The notes beneath the pieces are model-generated. The model was given only the letters and a program-made list of their open reading frames with translations. It was not told the DNA's origin and made no database searches. DNA of 64,000 bases from Ceratothoa steindachneri (lineage: Eukaryota; Arthropoda; Malacostraca; Isopoda; Cymothoidae): assembly GCA_963969495.1 (NCBI GenBank), contig OZ018325.1, positions 203,052,239-203,116,238 of the forward strand, written 5' to 3'. Below are positions 26,219-36,360 of the stretch, piece by piece (position 1 is the stretch's first letter; each line of letters opens with the position of its first letter). A program made the translations under genes and the position numbers.

Positions 26219-26439
26219 ACAAACAGAGAAAGAGAGACAGGCAGGGAAAGAGAGAGAGGTAGAGAGAAGGAAAGGTAAAATGTGAAGGGCAGACAGAGAG
26301 GCTGAGAGAAATACCGGGTTTTGCAAAATTTCCGTTACACTCGTTTTTTAATCTTTCGAGAGGTTCAGGTGTGTTATAGAAAAAGCTCCGCAAAACTAAA
26401 GCCCTAATTTTCCAGCACGTGTCATTAAAACGTCTTTTC

Positions 26440-27062
26440 CATTATGTGTCGAGTTGGAAGCAAAAAGAATCGAGATCTTTGCTTTCATCCTCGTGAGCTA
26501 CAAGTCCCATATCGCCAAGTGGCTCAACTTTAGCCGGGTGACCGTCCACAGAGTCGCGGGGAGGCTCAAGGACAGGGAAGATCTCAAAGGTCGACCTCGT
26601 TTAGCAGACCTTAAATGTCAACCGTTTGACCTAGGGAAAGGCCTTCGAAAGTGCTCCGGAACTCAAAATGAATGCCCTCTCTCTAAGAAGAACATCTCGG
26701 TTGCCATGTGTCCAGATCCGTCAACGAGGAGGGCTGCAAGAGCATGAGATACGTGGGAAGGCCTCTGCTCACCGACCGTATGCGAGAACAACTTCGGGAG
26801 CGCTGTAGTTACCCTCTCAACGACATGAAGTGTCATGACAATCGAGTTCTCATTTTTCTGATGACAAACCCTTCACGGTCCATCCGGTCATCAACAAGCA
26901 GAACGACCGCTAGTAAGCTTCGACCAGGTTATCCCCGAGGTCTGCTACGTGTCCACGACCAAGCACCCGGCCTCCGTGATGATGCTCGGCGTAGTGGCTT
27001 CGAATGGCGAGAAAATGCCGTTGTGTGGTTCGCGGCAGTTTACAGTACCCTAGAAGACTTTA
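26440..27062 (+). pseudogene. Tc1/mariner-superfamily transposase relic
   Basis: The first frame (26454-26747) has a helix-turn-helix block: SHIAKWLNFSRVTVHRVAGR then a basic GRPRL hinge. Further on, in mixed frames, comes a core resembling TVHPVINKQNDR, YVSTTKHPASVMMLG and EWRENAVVWFAA, which match a DDE transposase subfamily common in invertebrates. Multiple frameshifts. The element is cut off at about 27062 where the 3' end of LINE-C copy 1 begins. Terminal repeats not identified. Confidence 0.65.
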
Positions 27063-28232
27063 CTGTCCATTTAATTCAAAGACGGTACCTTTGGACTAGC
27101 AGTCGAGCAGACACAGTTCTGCCCAAAGGCTTACGTGCCTAAACGGCCACTTTTCAAGACTTTGCCAGTCTTGACTTGAACTGATCAACATAATTGCTGT
27201 TGACAACTTCCACTGGAAGTGTGTTCCAGCTACCACAGATGCTGTATGTGAAAGATTTCCCACACATATAGCGGGGGTAACGCTTCAGATCAAGTTTGTA
27301 GCCGTGGTTTCTAGTTCTGCCCTCACTAAGTTGGAAAACATCAGTGTAGTCTACATTCTCGAAACCTCGAAGTATTTACAACACTTCGATAAACTGACCA
27401 GGCAGTCTCCGGGTCTCCAACAAGAACAGATCTAATTCCCTTAATCTATTGTCGTAACTTTTGTGTCTGAGAGAGGGAATCAGTTTGGTTGCCCTGGCTT
27501 GCATACGTTCCAATCTCGCGATATCCTTTCGAAACGAAGGACTCCAAAATTGTACGACATACTCTAGGTGCGGTTGGACGAAGGAGTTGTACAGACACAG
27601 TACTATCTCCTTGTTCCGATATCCAAACTGGCGCTTTATATACCCTAACATCATTTGGGTTTCTTCTCCACCTCATTACACTGTTTCGAGAACTTGAGGT
27701 CACTGGTGATAGTTACACCCAAGTCCTTCTCAGTGTCCGTGGATTCAAGAGCAGTGCCCTTAAAGATATAGGGTGATTGTGGATTTCGGTGGCCGATATG
27801 CATCACTTTGCATTTGTTTACGTTGCAAAGCATTTGCCACGTATCAGACCACTTCATAATCTTCCGAAGATCATCTCGCAGGTGAGACGTATTTCCATCC
27901 TGTGCAACGTTCCTACCAAGCTTGGTATCATCAGAAAATTTACAAATCTTTCCAACCATGTTATCATCCATGTCGTTGAAATAGATGATGAAAAGTAGTC
28001 GTCCCAGGACAGAACTTTGAGGTACACCGCTGATAACGGGCACCCACTTAGAAGACTGTCCTTTCATCACCACCCGTTGCCGTCTGCCGCTTAGCCAGTT
28101 CTCTATCCACCCTGCTACCTTTCCGTCTATACCAAGTGCACGCACTTTGCGGAGAAGGCGGCGGTGTGGTACCTTATCAAAGGCTTTCTGAAAGTCTAAG
28201 TAAATAACGTCCACTGCTTTATCTCTGTCGTG
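27063..28232 (-). mobile_element. LINE-C copy 1, 5'-truncated
   Basis: Minus strand. 28214-27651 encodes the RT palm: DVIYLDFQKAFDKVPHRRLL, GVPQSSVLGRLLFIIYF, KFSDDTKLG (active-site FADD changed to FSDD, catalytic DD kept), then EKDLGVTITSDLKFSKQC. After a frameshift 27654-27376 gives LGYIKRQFGYRNKEIVLCLY and HLEYVVQFWSPSF, the CR1-like C-terminal blocks, and a decayed tail to about 27150. The 3' UTR ends near 27063. Related copies are at 33030, 36361, 38330 and 62224. Confidence 0.85.
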
Positions 28233-28780
28233 GAATGGCCGGACTATATATTCATATATACGTGGGTACTTTTGGGTCTTGTGCCCAAAGTTGGTTGAAG
28301 ACCGATAGTGAAAGGGGAAATTGTTAGGAGTCCAGTGGGGATGGTTTATTATTAATAAGCGGGGTCCTTTTAAACAAATATTTCAGAGTGCAAGTTAGCC
28401 AAAGATTAACAGGTAGCTGGTACGCGCTGGGGTTGCAAAAGAAAGACAATGACGAAAATATAACTTTACTAACAACAGAAAGGATATATATATCTACATA
28501 GAAATTGGGTATAAATGGAATGGTGGCCCAGACTGGGTTAAAAATCTAAACGCGATCAGGTAGGTTAATTAAGGGATTAAAGAGGTCAGATACAGTTGGT
28601 GATTTAAAGGGGGATTTTAAACTGGAGCGTTCACACAAATAATGGAGCGATTGGATAGGCCAGATTTAAGATCAATATGAAGGTGGCAACGATTACGAAT
28701 ACCTTATGTGCTCTTTGCCAAAAAGGGACCAGTTGGGGTACGGTGAATGCGACGAAAGAAGTTGGTTTACCTCTGGCTTC
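28233..28780. other. Unassigned DNA
   Basis: Sits between LINE-C copy 1 and LINE-A. No motif recognised; the right part may be LINE-A 5' UTR. Confidence 0.35.
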
Positions 28781-28874
28781 ATACGAGGGAGCACTAGTCG
28801 TTTTTGGAGTGGGGAGTCCTTGTCAGTCCTTGCTGATTGAATAGGGCAGAGTTCCTAAAGTCGAAGCTTGCCGA

Positions 28875-29801
28875 TTGGCTAAGGCAGAATTCAGGGATCA
28901 ATTTAGCCTTCACCGCGGGGGGGGGGGGAGAGCGTCCTTTAGCTTGTTCGTCGGAATAGGTGGAAGTCTAACAGTGCTGCTCTCTAAACTCAGTCGAAGC
29001 GTTATACAGTATAGGCACCTGGAAAGGAAGAACAGAATGGTCAAGGTAATACCAGGTGGTACTTTAGACATAATTACTGAAGACCTTAAGGAAGCAAAAG
29101 TCCCCAGGAGTTCATGCTTACTAGTTAACGTGGGTAGTAACGATGCATATGACGGTGGTAAAGCCACAAGTAGGGAAATACTAGCCAAGTATAACAAACT
29201 AATAAAAGAAATGAGATCCAAGACAAATAAATGCATAGTTAATGGAATACTGCCACGTATGAGAGCCAACAATCACTACAGTAACATCAGAGCTCTAGGA
29301 ATCAATGAATCTCTAAAAGAAATGTGTGAGAAAGAACATGTGTTATATAACGACACATGGAGTAGCTTCCATAATAAGCCTTGGCTAACAAACAGAGATG
29401 GTATTCATTTGTCACAAGCAGGAGTACAGTTAATGAGTAAATTACTAAACAACGCTGTATATAATATACATAAGAGATGCCAGAGTCAAGCAAATAACCC
29501 TCCCACACCTGCCACAGAACGGGTTTTCCCTGCCTCACTTGACTGAAGGCACAGGGTAGGGACCATCTTAACCCTAGCTAACCCAACCCAGATGTCCAAT
29601 ACGCCCTCCCAAGCCACACCTCCAAACCCATTTAATTTCCATGTAACTCCTCGCCCTACCGACAACCCATTTAATTTCCATGTCACTCCTCACCCTGTTG
29701 CAAATCCCTTTAATCCCCGTGGCTACGCTCAAGAAGCTGCCTCCCCTCCCCGATTTCCCCCGGCCCTGACCCCCACCCCCACCCACAGACAGGGAAACTA
29801 A
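28875..29801 (+). pseudogene. LINE-A ORF1, SGNH/GDSL-esterase type, one internal TGA
   Basis: Open in one frame from 28875 (no ATG there; the first ATG is at 29037) to a TGA at 29544-29546, then open again in the same frame to a TAA at 29799-29801. Esterase blocks: GIGGSLTVL (GDS block, Asp changed to Gly), VNVGSNDAYDGG (GSND block) and RDGIHLSQAGVQL (DxxH block, catalytic Asp/His kept). CR1-family ORF1s carry such domains, thought to help RNP-membrane or lipid interaction. The C-terminal 70 residues are proline-rich with two FNFHVTP repeats. The end overlaps the ORF2 ATG as TAATG, suggesting termination-reinitiation or coupled translation. Confidence 0.8.
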
Positions 29802-31030
29802 TGAATAGTCTCACCTGCTCACCTTCAAAAGAAATCAGTACAATCAAAATAATAACTTTTAATGCACGTAGCCTTAGAAAACATATTACAGAACTTAAAT
29901 GTCTAATAGCAACGGAAGAGGTCGACATCATAGCCTTAACTGAGACCCATCTACAAATTGGCATAAAAGACTTATTATGTGAATACATGCTAGAAGGCTA
30001 TAGATTATTTTACAAAAACAGGGCCAATGGAAGGCTTGGAGGAGGAGTGGGACTATATATAAGATCAGAATTAAAAGTAACTGAAGTAGAACTTACAAAT
30101 AATGAAGTGGAGCTGATCTGTGTTAAACTACATTTACGAGAATTTAAAATAAACATAAGCACTGTTTACCGTCGCCCAAATACTACCGTTAATGAGGACC
30201 TGGAAATATATAGAATCTTACAAGAAACATTACAGGAGGAACAAACGCTATTACTGGGAGATTTTAATTCACCTAATATCTGCTGGGACTTGAATATAGG
30301 GACTAGCCAACAAGAAAAATTAATGACAAATTTCATCGATACTAATTATTTACACCAATGCGTAAGGGAGCCAACCAGAGGAAATAATATACTAGACCTA
30401 GTTATTGCATCCCAGGAAAATTTAATATCAACTCTGGCCGTAGCGGAACATATAGGTACATGTGACCATAAACTAATCCGCTTTGATCTAAATGCCAGGT
30501 ATTCAACTACCAATAACTATTCAAAAGTACCAGACTACAGTAAAGCTAACTTAGAGGGCCTCAGAGAAGCCCTGGGAAATATTCACGAGCAGCTGATAGA
30601 AATAGAAGATGTAAATCAACTTTGGAATAAATTTAAAGAACTATTTTTTATAGCCCAAGAAAACCATGTTCCTCTTAAGACAAGGAATAGTAACGCGAAT
30701 AGAGGCAATCCGCCGTGGTTTAATAATGACATCAAACGAGCAATTAGAGATAGGAACCGGCTTCACACATTATTAAAACACAATAGAAGCTATCAAGTTA
30801 AGCAACAATATAACACTAGCAGAAGGAAGGTTAAAACACTCATAAGATCAACGAAACGTCAATACGAAATCGAGATAGCGAAAGCAAGCACCACTAATCC
30901 CAAACACTTCTATACTTATATCAATAGAAATAGGCAAATGAGAAGCAGGATTGGCCCCTTGAAAAAACAGTTGGGTGAAATTATTTCAGATGATATGGGT
31001 ATGGCTAATATCTTAAATGAGTTTTTTTAG
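29801..31030 (+). CDS. LINE-A ORF2 part 1: apurinic-type endonuclease
   Basis: 410 codons from the ATG overlapping the ORF1 stop. Exonuclease-endonuclease-phosphatase motifs in order: ITFNARSLRKHITELKCLI, IIALTETHLQ (catalytic Glu), GGVGLYIRSEL, LLLGDFNSPNICWDL (catalytic Asp/Asn) and EHIGTCDHKLIRFDL (SDH-type block with Asp-His, here CDH). A linker to the RT follows, ending RIGPLKKQLGEI and NILNEFF. The frame stops at a T run (31021-31028) exactly where related copies continue with FSSVFT; the same phrase resumes one frame over at 31017. So the protein is one polypeptide split by a 1-nt insertion. The endonuclease itself looks intact. Confidence 0.85.
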   Translation: MNSLTCSPSKEISTIKIITFNARSLRKHITELKCLIATEEVDIIALTETHLQIGIKDLLCEYMLEGYRLFYKNRANGRLGGGVGLYIRSELKVTEVELTNNEVELICVKLHLREFKINISTVYRRPNTTVNEDLEIYRILQETLQEEQTLLLGDFNSPNICWDLNIGTSQQEKLMTNFIDTNYLHQCVREPTRGNNILDLVIASQENLISTLAVAEHIGTCDHKLIRFDLNARYSTTNNYSKVPDYSKANLEGLREALGNIHEQLIEIEDVNQLWNKFKELFFIAQENHVPLKTRNSNANRGNPPWFNNDIKRAIRDRNRLHTLLKHNRSYQVKQQYNTSRRKVKTLIRSTKRQYEIEIAKASTTNPKHFYTYINRNRQMRSRIGPLKKQLGEIISDDMGMANILNEFF

Positions 31031-32621
31031 TTCAGTCTTTACCTTAGGATATACTAATAACGATAACAATGAGTCTATACAGGTCAGACACCCATCACTA
31101 AGGAGCCTGGAAGTAAATCCGCAACTAGTAATTGATAAATTAAAGAAAATGAACTCGTACAAGACTCCTGGTCCTGATAAATTTTACCCGAGAATCTTAA
31201 AACATGTCCATAATGAGTTAGCAGAGTCACTTGCTCTCATTTTTAACAAATCTCTCGAGCATGGGGTCGTCCCTGATGATTGGAGGAAAGCTAACGTCAC
31301 ACCTATCTTTAAGAAGGGATGTAAAAACCAGGCCAGTAATTACAGACCCATTAGCTTAACCTCAATAGTTGGAAAGTTGCTCGAAACGATCATTAGAGAC
31401 AAGCTAGTAGAATTCCTCGAAAACAATAACCTTATACGTGATAGCCAGCATGGTTTTAGGTCTAAGAGATCGTGCTTAACAAACCTAATTGACTTTTACC
31501 ATAACCTTTTCAACCTATATAACGATACTAAATCATTAGATATAATTTACCTAGATTTCAAAAAGGCATTTGACAAAATTCCCCATCAGAAACTCATGAA
31601 CAAAGTGCGTACGCTAGGAATTAACGGTAATATATACGGATGGATTAGTAGCTGGTTAAAAAACAGGAAGCAGAGAGTGATAATAAATGGCGTGGAATCG
31701 GACTGGGTATCTGTTACCAGCGGTGTTCCCCAGGGATCAGTCCTGGGGCCTATTTTATTTACTATATACATCAATGACATAGACGTTGGAATAAATAATA
31801 TCATATCTAAATTTGCAGATGACACGAAAATAGGTAACTCAGTATTATGCGAAGAGGACAGGGCTAGCCTGCAAGCTGATATAAATAAAATTACCGAATG
31901 GTCTGAGAAATGGCAAATGCCATTTAATATCGACAAATGCCAAATCCTTCAGTGCGGAACAAAAAACAAAAAATACACCTATACAATGCAAGGCGGCTTA
32001 ATAAACACAACCCCGCAGGTTAAAGATTTAGGAGTAATAATTACAGAAAACTTAAAAACATCAAACCAATGCGCAGCTGCTGCAAACAAAGCTAACACAG
32101 CACTAGGATTTATAAAAAGAAACTGTACTTATAAAAGCGAGGAGATAATTATGCCACTATATAAAAGTATTGTCAGGCCCCATCTCGAATACGCTGTACA
32201 GTTCTGGGCCCCTTACTTAATAAAAAACATAGATAAATTAGAAGCTGTACAACACAGAGCGACAAAACTTATCCCGTTAGTACGTAACAAACCTTACCAC
32301 GAGAGGCTAAAAAAACTCAATCTATTTTCCATCAGAAAACGAAGACTAAGGGGGCAGCTCATAGAGTGCTTCAAAATACTTAAAGGATTTAACAACGTTA
32401 ATGCCAATAACTTGTTCACACTGACTGGGGAGTGTCCCACCCGTGGACATGATTCAAAACTTCAGGGTAAAAGAGCCACTATGGATGTAATAAAAAACTT
32501 CTTCACTTACTCGATTATTAATTATTGGAATAATTTGCCAAACGAGGTAGTGGACAGCAGCACTATAGATTCATTTAAAATGAGATTAGACAAACACTTA
32601 ACAAATATTGGAATTGTTTAG
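31017..32621 (+). CDS. LINE-A ORF2 part 2: reverse transcriptase
   Basis: 534 codons with all RT blocks: SYKTPGPDKFYPRIL, VTPIFKKGCKNQASNYRPIS, SQHGFRSKRSCLTNLIDF, DIIYLDFKKAFDKIPHQKLM (first catalytic Asp), SGVPQGSVLGPILFTIYIND, ISKFADDTKIG (catalytic FADD), WQMPFNIDKCQILQ, VKDLGVIITENLK. The thumb and C-terminal region follow (YKSIVRPHLEYAVQFWAP, RATKLIPL, RRLRGQLIECFKILKG, INYWNNLPNEVVDS). No internal stops. It copies element RNA at the nicked target. The ATG at 31017 is unlikely to be a true start, because the frame is the continuation of part 1. Confidence 0.92.
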   Translation: MSFFSSVFTLGYTNNDNNESIQVRHPSLRSLEVNPQLVIDKLKKMNSYKTPGPDKFYPRILKHVHNELAESLALIFNKSLEHGVVPDDWRKANVTPIFKKGCKNQASNYRPISLTSIVGKLLETIIRDKLVEFLENNNLIRDSQHGFRSKRSCLTNLIDFYHNLFNLYNDTKSLDIIYLDFKKAFDKIPHQKLMNKVRTLGINGNIYGWISSWLKNRKQRVIINGVESDWVSVTSGVPQGSVLGPILFTIYINDIDVGINNIISKFADDTKIGNSVLCEEDRASLQADINKITEWSEKWQMPFNIDKCQILQCGTKNKKYTYTMQGGLINTTPQVKDLGVIITENLKTSNQCAAAANKANTALGFIKRNCTYKSEEIIMPLYKSIVRPHLEYAVQFWAPYLIKNIDKLEAVQHRATKLIPLVRNKPYHERLKKLNLFSIRKRRLRGQLIECFKILKGFNNVNANNLFTLTGECPTRGHDSKLQGKRATMDVIKNFFTYSIINYWNNLPNEVVDSSTIDSFKMRLDKHLTNIGIV

Positions 32622-32940
32622 CATAAGCTACAAAATAAACTAATATTACAAAAATATAACTCTTTCAGGTGTATGTAAGTGGCTTTCACATTTATTTCAT
32701 TTAATTACTATTCAATGCAAATTTCCTTCAGGTACTGTCTTCTTACACCTGCAAGGTACTTTTCCCAAATTATTTCATGTACGGCTTTTGCCGGAGGGAG
32801 TGGAGGGTGGGGAGAGCCTAAAACTTTTCTATCCTTTACTTCTACTATTCTATGTGTACGTGTCAGTAGATTTAAGGCCAGATCACCTTCGTCTGGGCCG
32901 TAAGGCCCGTGTGATCTGTGTATCTATGTAACTCTATGTA

Positions 32941-33029
32941 GCTCTAAACGCGCGCGCGATCATGGGAAAAAGTCGGCGACTCCTTCAGGGGAAGGGGGAA
33001 TCTTGATAACGACCGTTGGAATATCTAAC
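32941..33029. other. Short spacer
   Basis: Contains a (CG)n-like cgcgcgcgcg; otherwise nothing recognised. Confidence 0.3.
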
Positions 33030-34930
33030 GGCTTTAATTGTCGAGCTGAAAGCCCAAATGCTTGCTGAGAGTCGGCACATGGCCGCCATTTGACCTCATT
33101 CTGATACAATCTCGATCATGCTCAGTAAAAACGAAGTCGAAGAATTTCACAAGGTTCGTTAGGCATGACCGGCGCCTTCGGAAACCATGCTGTGAACTCT
33201 TCAGTAGCAGGTTCGACTCTAAATATGACGTTATTTTGCCAACCATCATGCTTTCCATGAGTTTACCAACTATCTAAGTTAAACTAATAGGTCTGTAGTT
33301 CGACGGTTGGCTAGAGTCTTCTTTCTTGAAGATGGGAGTCACCTTCGCCCCACACCAGTCTTCAGGAACGCATTCGGTCCGGAGTGACATGTTGAAGATT
33401 GTGCTCAAATGTTGTGACACTTCATCACGCACTTCTTTCAACACTTTGGGTAGAAACGTGTCCGGTCCAGGGCACTTATTCGTCTTTAGGTCGTTGATTT
33501 TCTTCTCTACTTCGAAGTGGGTGAAGTTCATTTCCTTCAGCTTCTCACCCAAGTAACATTCCGCGGGCTGGAGGATGGGACCACACTCTTCAGTAAACAC
33601 TGCAGAGAAGTAGTCGTTGAGGAGGTTAGCATTTTCTGCATCAGAGTGCTTTAATGCCTACTGTAAATCGTTCCATGGATTGGTTTACGGCTGTTTACAT
33701 ATCCAATGAACTCTTTGGGATTCATTTTCCTAGCTAGCCTCCGGTACTCCTCAAAGTCCCCCGAAGTCTTTGACTGCCGGTACACAGATCTTTTCTTCCT
33801 CTGCAGTTGACCAATTTCTCGATTAAACCACCTTGGTTGAACGGAAGACCGACGCAGGCTTTTCACAGGTATAAATTGTGATTGAAGACTCATGAGTGTA
33901 GACTTGGAACTACGAGTATTCCACAGGTCTTCATCATTATCATACCCTCCCAGCCTCACATCAGCCAATCCTGCCAAGAGACCTGTAAAGTCTGCTCTTC
34001 TCAAATCAATTTTCCTTGATTCACGAGTCGCAGACTCTACCTTGGGGACTTTGACAATAAATCTAACTAGCTGGTGGTCACTGCCACCGAGCTCCTTGCC
34101 TACGGAGAGATCCTCGACCATGTCATCCTCAGAGGTGAAAACCAAGTCGAGAGTATTATCGCCTCACGTCGGCTCTCTCACCCATTGAGTCAGGAACTCG
34201 TTGTTCGCGAACTCCAGGAGCAGTGCGTTCTCACCACAGGGTTCTCTGGTTTCCCAGTTAACTTGGGTGTTGAAGTCTTCCATGACGATATACACTCTGT
34301 CTTCAACAATTCCACCCAGCAGCCGGTACAGTTCCCTGTCCTTCTCGACGGGTTGGGCAGGGGGTCTATAAAGCAGCAGGGTCCTGTATCTGACAGGACA
34401 TATCTCTAGGTTAACACTTAGTAGTTCATAGTCGGATACAATGTTTCATTCCGTCGAGTTGAGAGTATCCTTGACATACAACATCACACCTTACCCTCTC
34501 TGTCTGGCCTATCTTTCAGGAAGAACTGGTAATCGAGAATCCTGACTTCACTTTCAAAATCTCGGCTTGGGGTTTTTACCCACGACTCATGGCTACCATT
34601 TCAGGTTCTTCCATCGCTACGAGGCCACGAAGTTCAAGAAACTTGTTCCTGATCAAACTCGCATTAAACAGAAAAACTTTTAGGGAGTCCCTGCCTGAAG
34701 GACTCCCTACACTCTTCCGTTTCCCGGCTTATTCGTTAGTGACGAGACCTTCCTCTTTGCGACCTCTGAGAAGGTCGTTCCAGGAGTGACACGGGCGTAC
34801 TGGCGTACGTTCGCCCTCACTCTAAGCCAGGTACTCATTTGGATCCTCTCTACGACATCCTGGATCATGTTCGACAGAAAGGCCTTTCCTTTAAAGGAAA
34901 GATGTACCCCATCCCTTTGGTAGAGATCAT
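33030..34930 (-). mobile_element. LINE-C copy 4: ORF1 end through early RT
   Basis: Minus strand. At 34925-34690 the ORF1 C-terminus reads RDGVHLSFKGKAFLSNMIQ (esterase DxxH block) and VRQYARVTPG. Then comes the ORF2 endonuclease start (NKFLELRGLVAMEEPE-like, with stops) and 34145-33651 its C-terminus and linker (GGSDHQLVRFIVKVP, QPRWFNREIGQLQRKKRSVY). 33600-33274 has PGPDTFLPKVLKEV and VTPIFKKE..SNYRPISLT, and 33258-33115 has QHGFRRRRSCLTNLV. It then breaks off after EHDRD, before the RT active site. Loss of the 3' end is unusual for a LINE and implies a later rearrangement. Confidence 0.8.
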
Positions 34931-35029
34931 TCCTACCATAAAAGGTGCGCTACGGGTCCACAAAAAAGACCCCCTCTGCCGTACACAAATCTGTCAGGTA
35001 CCGATTCAAATAGAGACGTATAGAGAGAA

Positions 35030-35164
35030 GCCGAAAGAGAGAGAGAGAGGCAGAGAGAGAGAGGGAGAGAGAGATAAAGACAGTGAAAGATTAGTGCAGA
35101 GATACAGAGAGAAAGAGCTAAACAGAGGGATAAAGAGATAGAGAGAGGAGCAGAAAAGATAGTG
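35030..35164. repeat. GA-rich simple sequence
   Basis: Purine-rich gagagag sequence split by the MITE at 35173-35432 and resuming at 35433-35640. Confidence 0.85.
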
Positions 35165-35172
35165 GTAGAGAG

Positions 35173-35432
35173 CAGAGCTGGGCAGTTTTTAAATACATAT
35201 GTATTTAAATACAGTTGTGTATTTAGAACTGTATTTAGAAATACATTGGTTTTCATGTATTTAAATACTTTAATGAGTATTTAAATACGGGTTTATGGCC
35301 AATTAACTGGTATAAAATTATTTTCGATTTTATATTTTGGTATTTAAATACTGTATTTAAATACATCAAAACCAATGTATTGATAAATACAGTTTTAAAT
35401 ACACAACTGTATTTAAATACTGTCCAGCTCTG
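35173..35432. mobile_element. hAT-type MITE inserted in a GA tract
   Basis: 260 bp with terminal inverted repeats cagagctgggcag and ctgtccagctctg (one mismatch), extended inward by taaatacagt-type words, so the whole element is nearly self-complementary and built from atttaaatac. The 8 bp outside each end are gtagagag (35165-35172) and gtaggaag (35433-35440), 6 of 8 identical, which suits the 8-bp target duplication of hAT elements. No coding capacity; it would depend on a transposase elsewhere. Confidence 0.75.
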
Positions 35433-35440
35433 GTAGGAAG

Positions 35441-35558
35441 AGAATGAGAGAGATCCAGGCAGAGATGAAGAGAGTGAGAAGAAGTAAGAGAGAGCTTGGT
35501 GCAGCGATAGAGTAAGATGCAGAATTAAATAGTGAGAATAAGACAGAGAATGAGAGAG

Positions 35559-35599
<41 letters not shown>

Positions 35600-35640
35600 T
35601 GTAGGTAGAGAGATAGGGACAGATAGAACGAGAGATACCA
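35441..35640. repeat. GA-rich simple sequence
   Basis: Continuation of the interrupted tract, with a pure (GA)n stretch at about 35563-35595. Confidence 0.85.
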
Positions 35641-36159
35641 GAGAGATCGAGAGTTACCCCAAGATAATGAGAGATAGGCAAAGAACTACATAGCTACAGA
35701 AACAAGGACCAGCAAAGACCCTAAGGTCCGCTTACAGACGGTGTTGAAGTACCACTTTTTAATGTTAATTAATTTTGGGTTCAGTTATCCCTCAAATGTA
35801 AGAACACACTTCTCCGAACCAGGGGGAAAGGGTAGGACATCACTCTCTTCTCCCGCAGGCTTCGCCTGTTAGTGATGAAAATATTAAACGTATAGGACGG
35901 ACAGAAAAAGAGAAAGGGAAAACTCATTAACTCATCCGTTTACATGCCATGCACGGGGACGTCGCCGCCATCTCTTTATTCATCATTTCATTTTATTCTT
36001 TATTCCTCATTATGTATGACGTTTTCATTTATGCTCCTACTATGTTATATTTACACTATTGAAGTACTCAACGAGTCTGTTTTTGAACCCATTAACTGAC
36101 GTGCTTTCTACTATATGGTGGGGCAGGCTATTCTACGTTTGCGTGATCTTAAACGTGAA
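35641..36159. other. Unassigned DNA
   Basis: No motif recognised. Confidence 0.35.
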
Positions 36160-36360
36160 GTAATTCAGAGATATAGTAGAGTTAAAGAGATAGGATGAAA
36201 AAGAGAAAGTCGCAAAGAGAGAGATGCAGAAAAAAGAGGCAAAAAAGACAGAGAGAGAGACATGGAGAGAGATAGGCAGAGAGAAAGAGTGAGACTTAGA
36301 TAAAGACACAGGGAGAGAGACAAATTAAGATACAAAAAGAGGGGGAGTAACAAGGAGTAA
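36160..36360. repeat. GA-rich simple sequence
   Basis: Purine-rich, immediately 3' of the LINE-C copy 3 tail (aggagtaacaagaagtaaca). Confidence 0.8.

Larger units (their letters stand above)
28781..32940 (+). mobile_element. LINE-A, nearly full-length CR1-like retrotransposon
   Basis: ORF1 (esterase-type) and ORF2 (endonuclease-RT) in the expected order on the plus strand, followed by a 3' UTR with the hairpin-like atcaccttcgtctgggccgt...ggcccgtgtgat and a terminal tctatgtaactctatgta. Short tandem 3' ends of this kind replace poly(A) in CR1-like elements. Two lesions stand out: an in-frame TGA in ORF1 and a frameshift at a T run in ORF2. This is the best-preserved mobile element of the window. 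The left boundary is approximate. Confidence 0.88.

Noticed and set aside
28875..28880. Translation start of LINE-A ORF1 at 28875
   Set aside because: The codon is TTG; the first ATG in frame is at 29037 and the true start may be missing through mutation.
31017..31019. Independent start of an RT protein at the ATG at 31017
   Set aside because: The sequence is the direct continuation of ORF2 (NEFF then SSVFT) after a 1-nt change in a T run.
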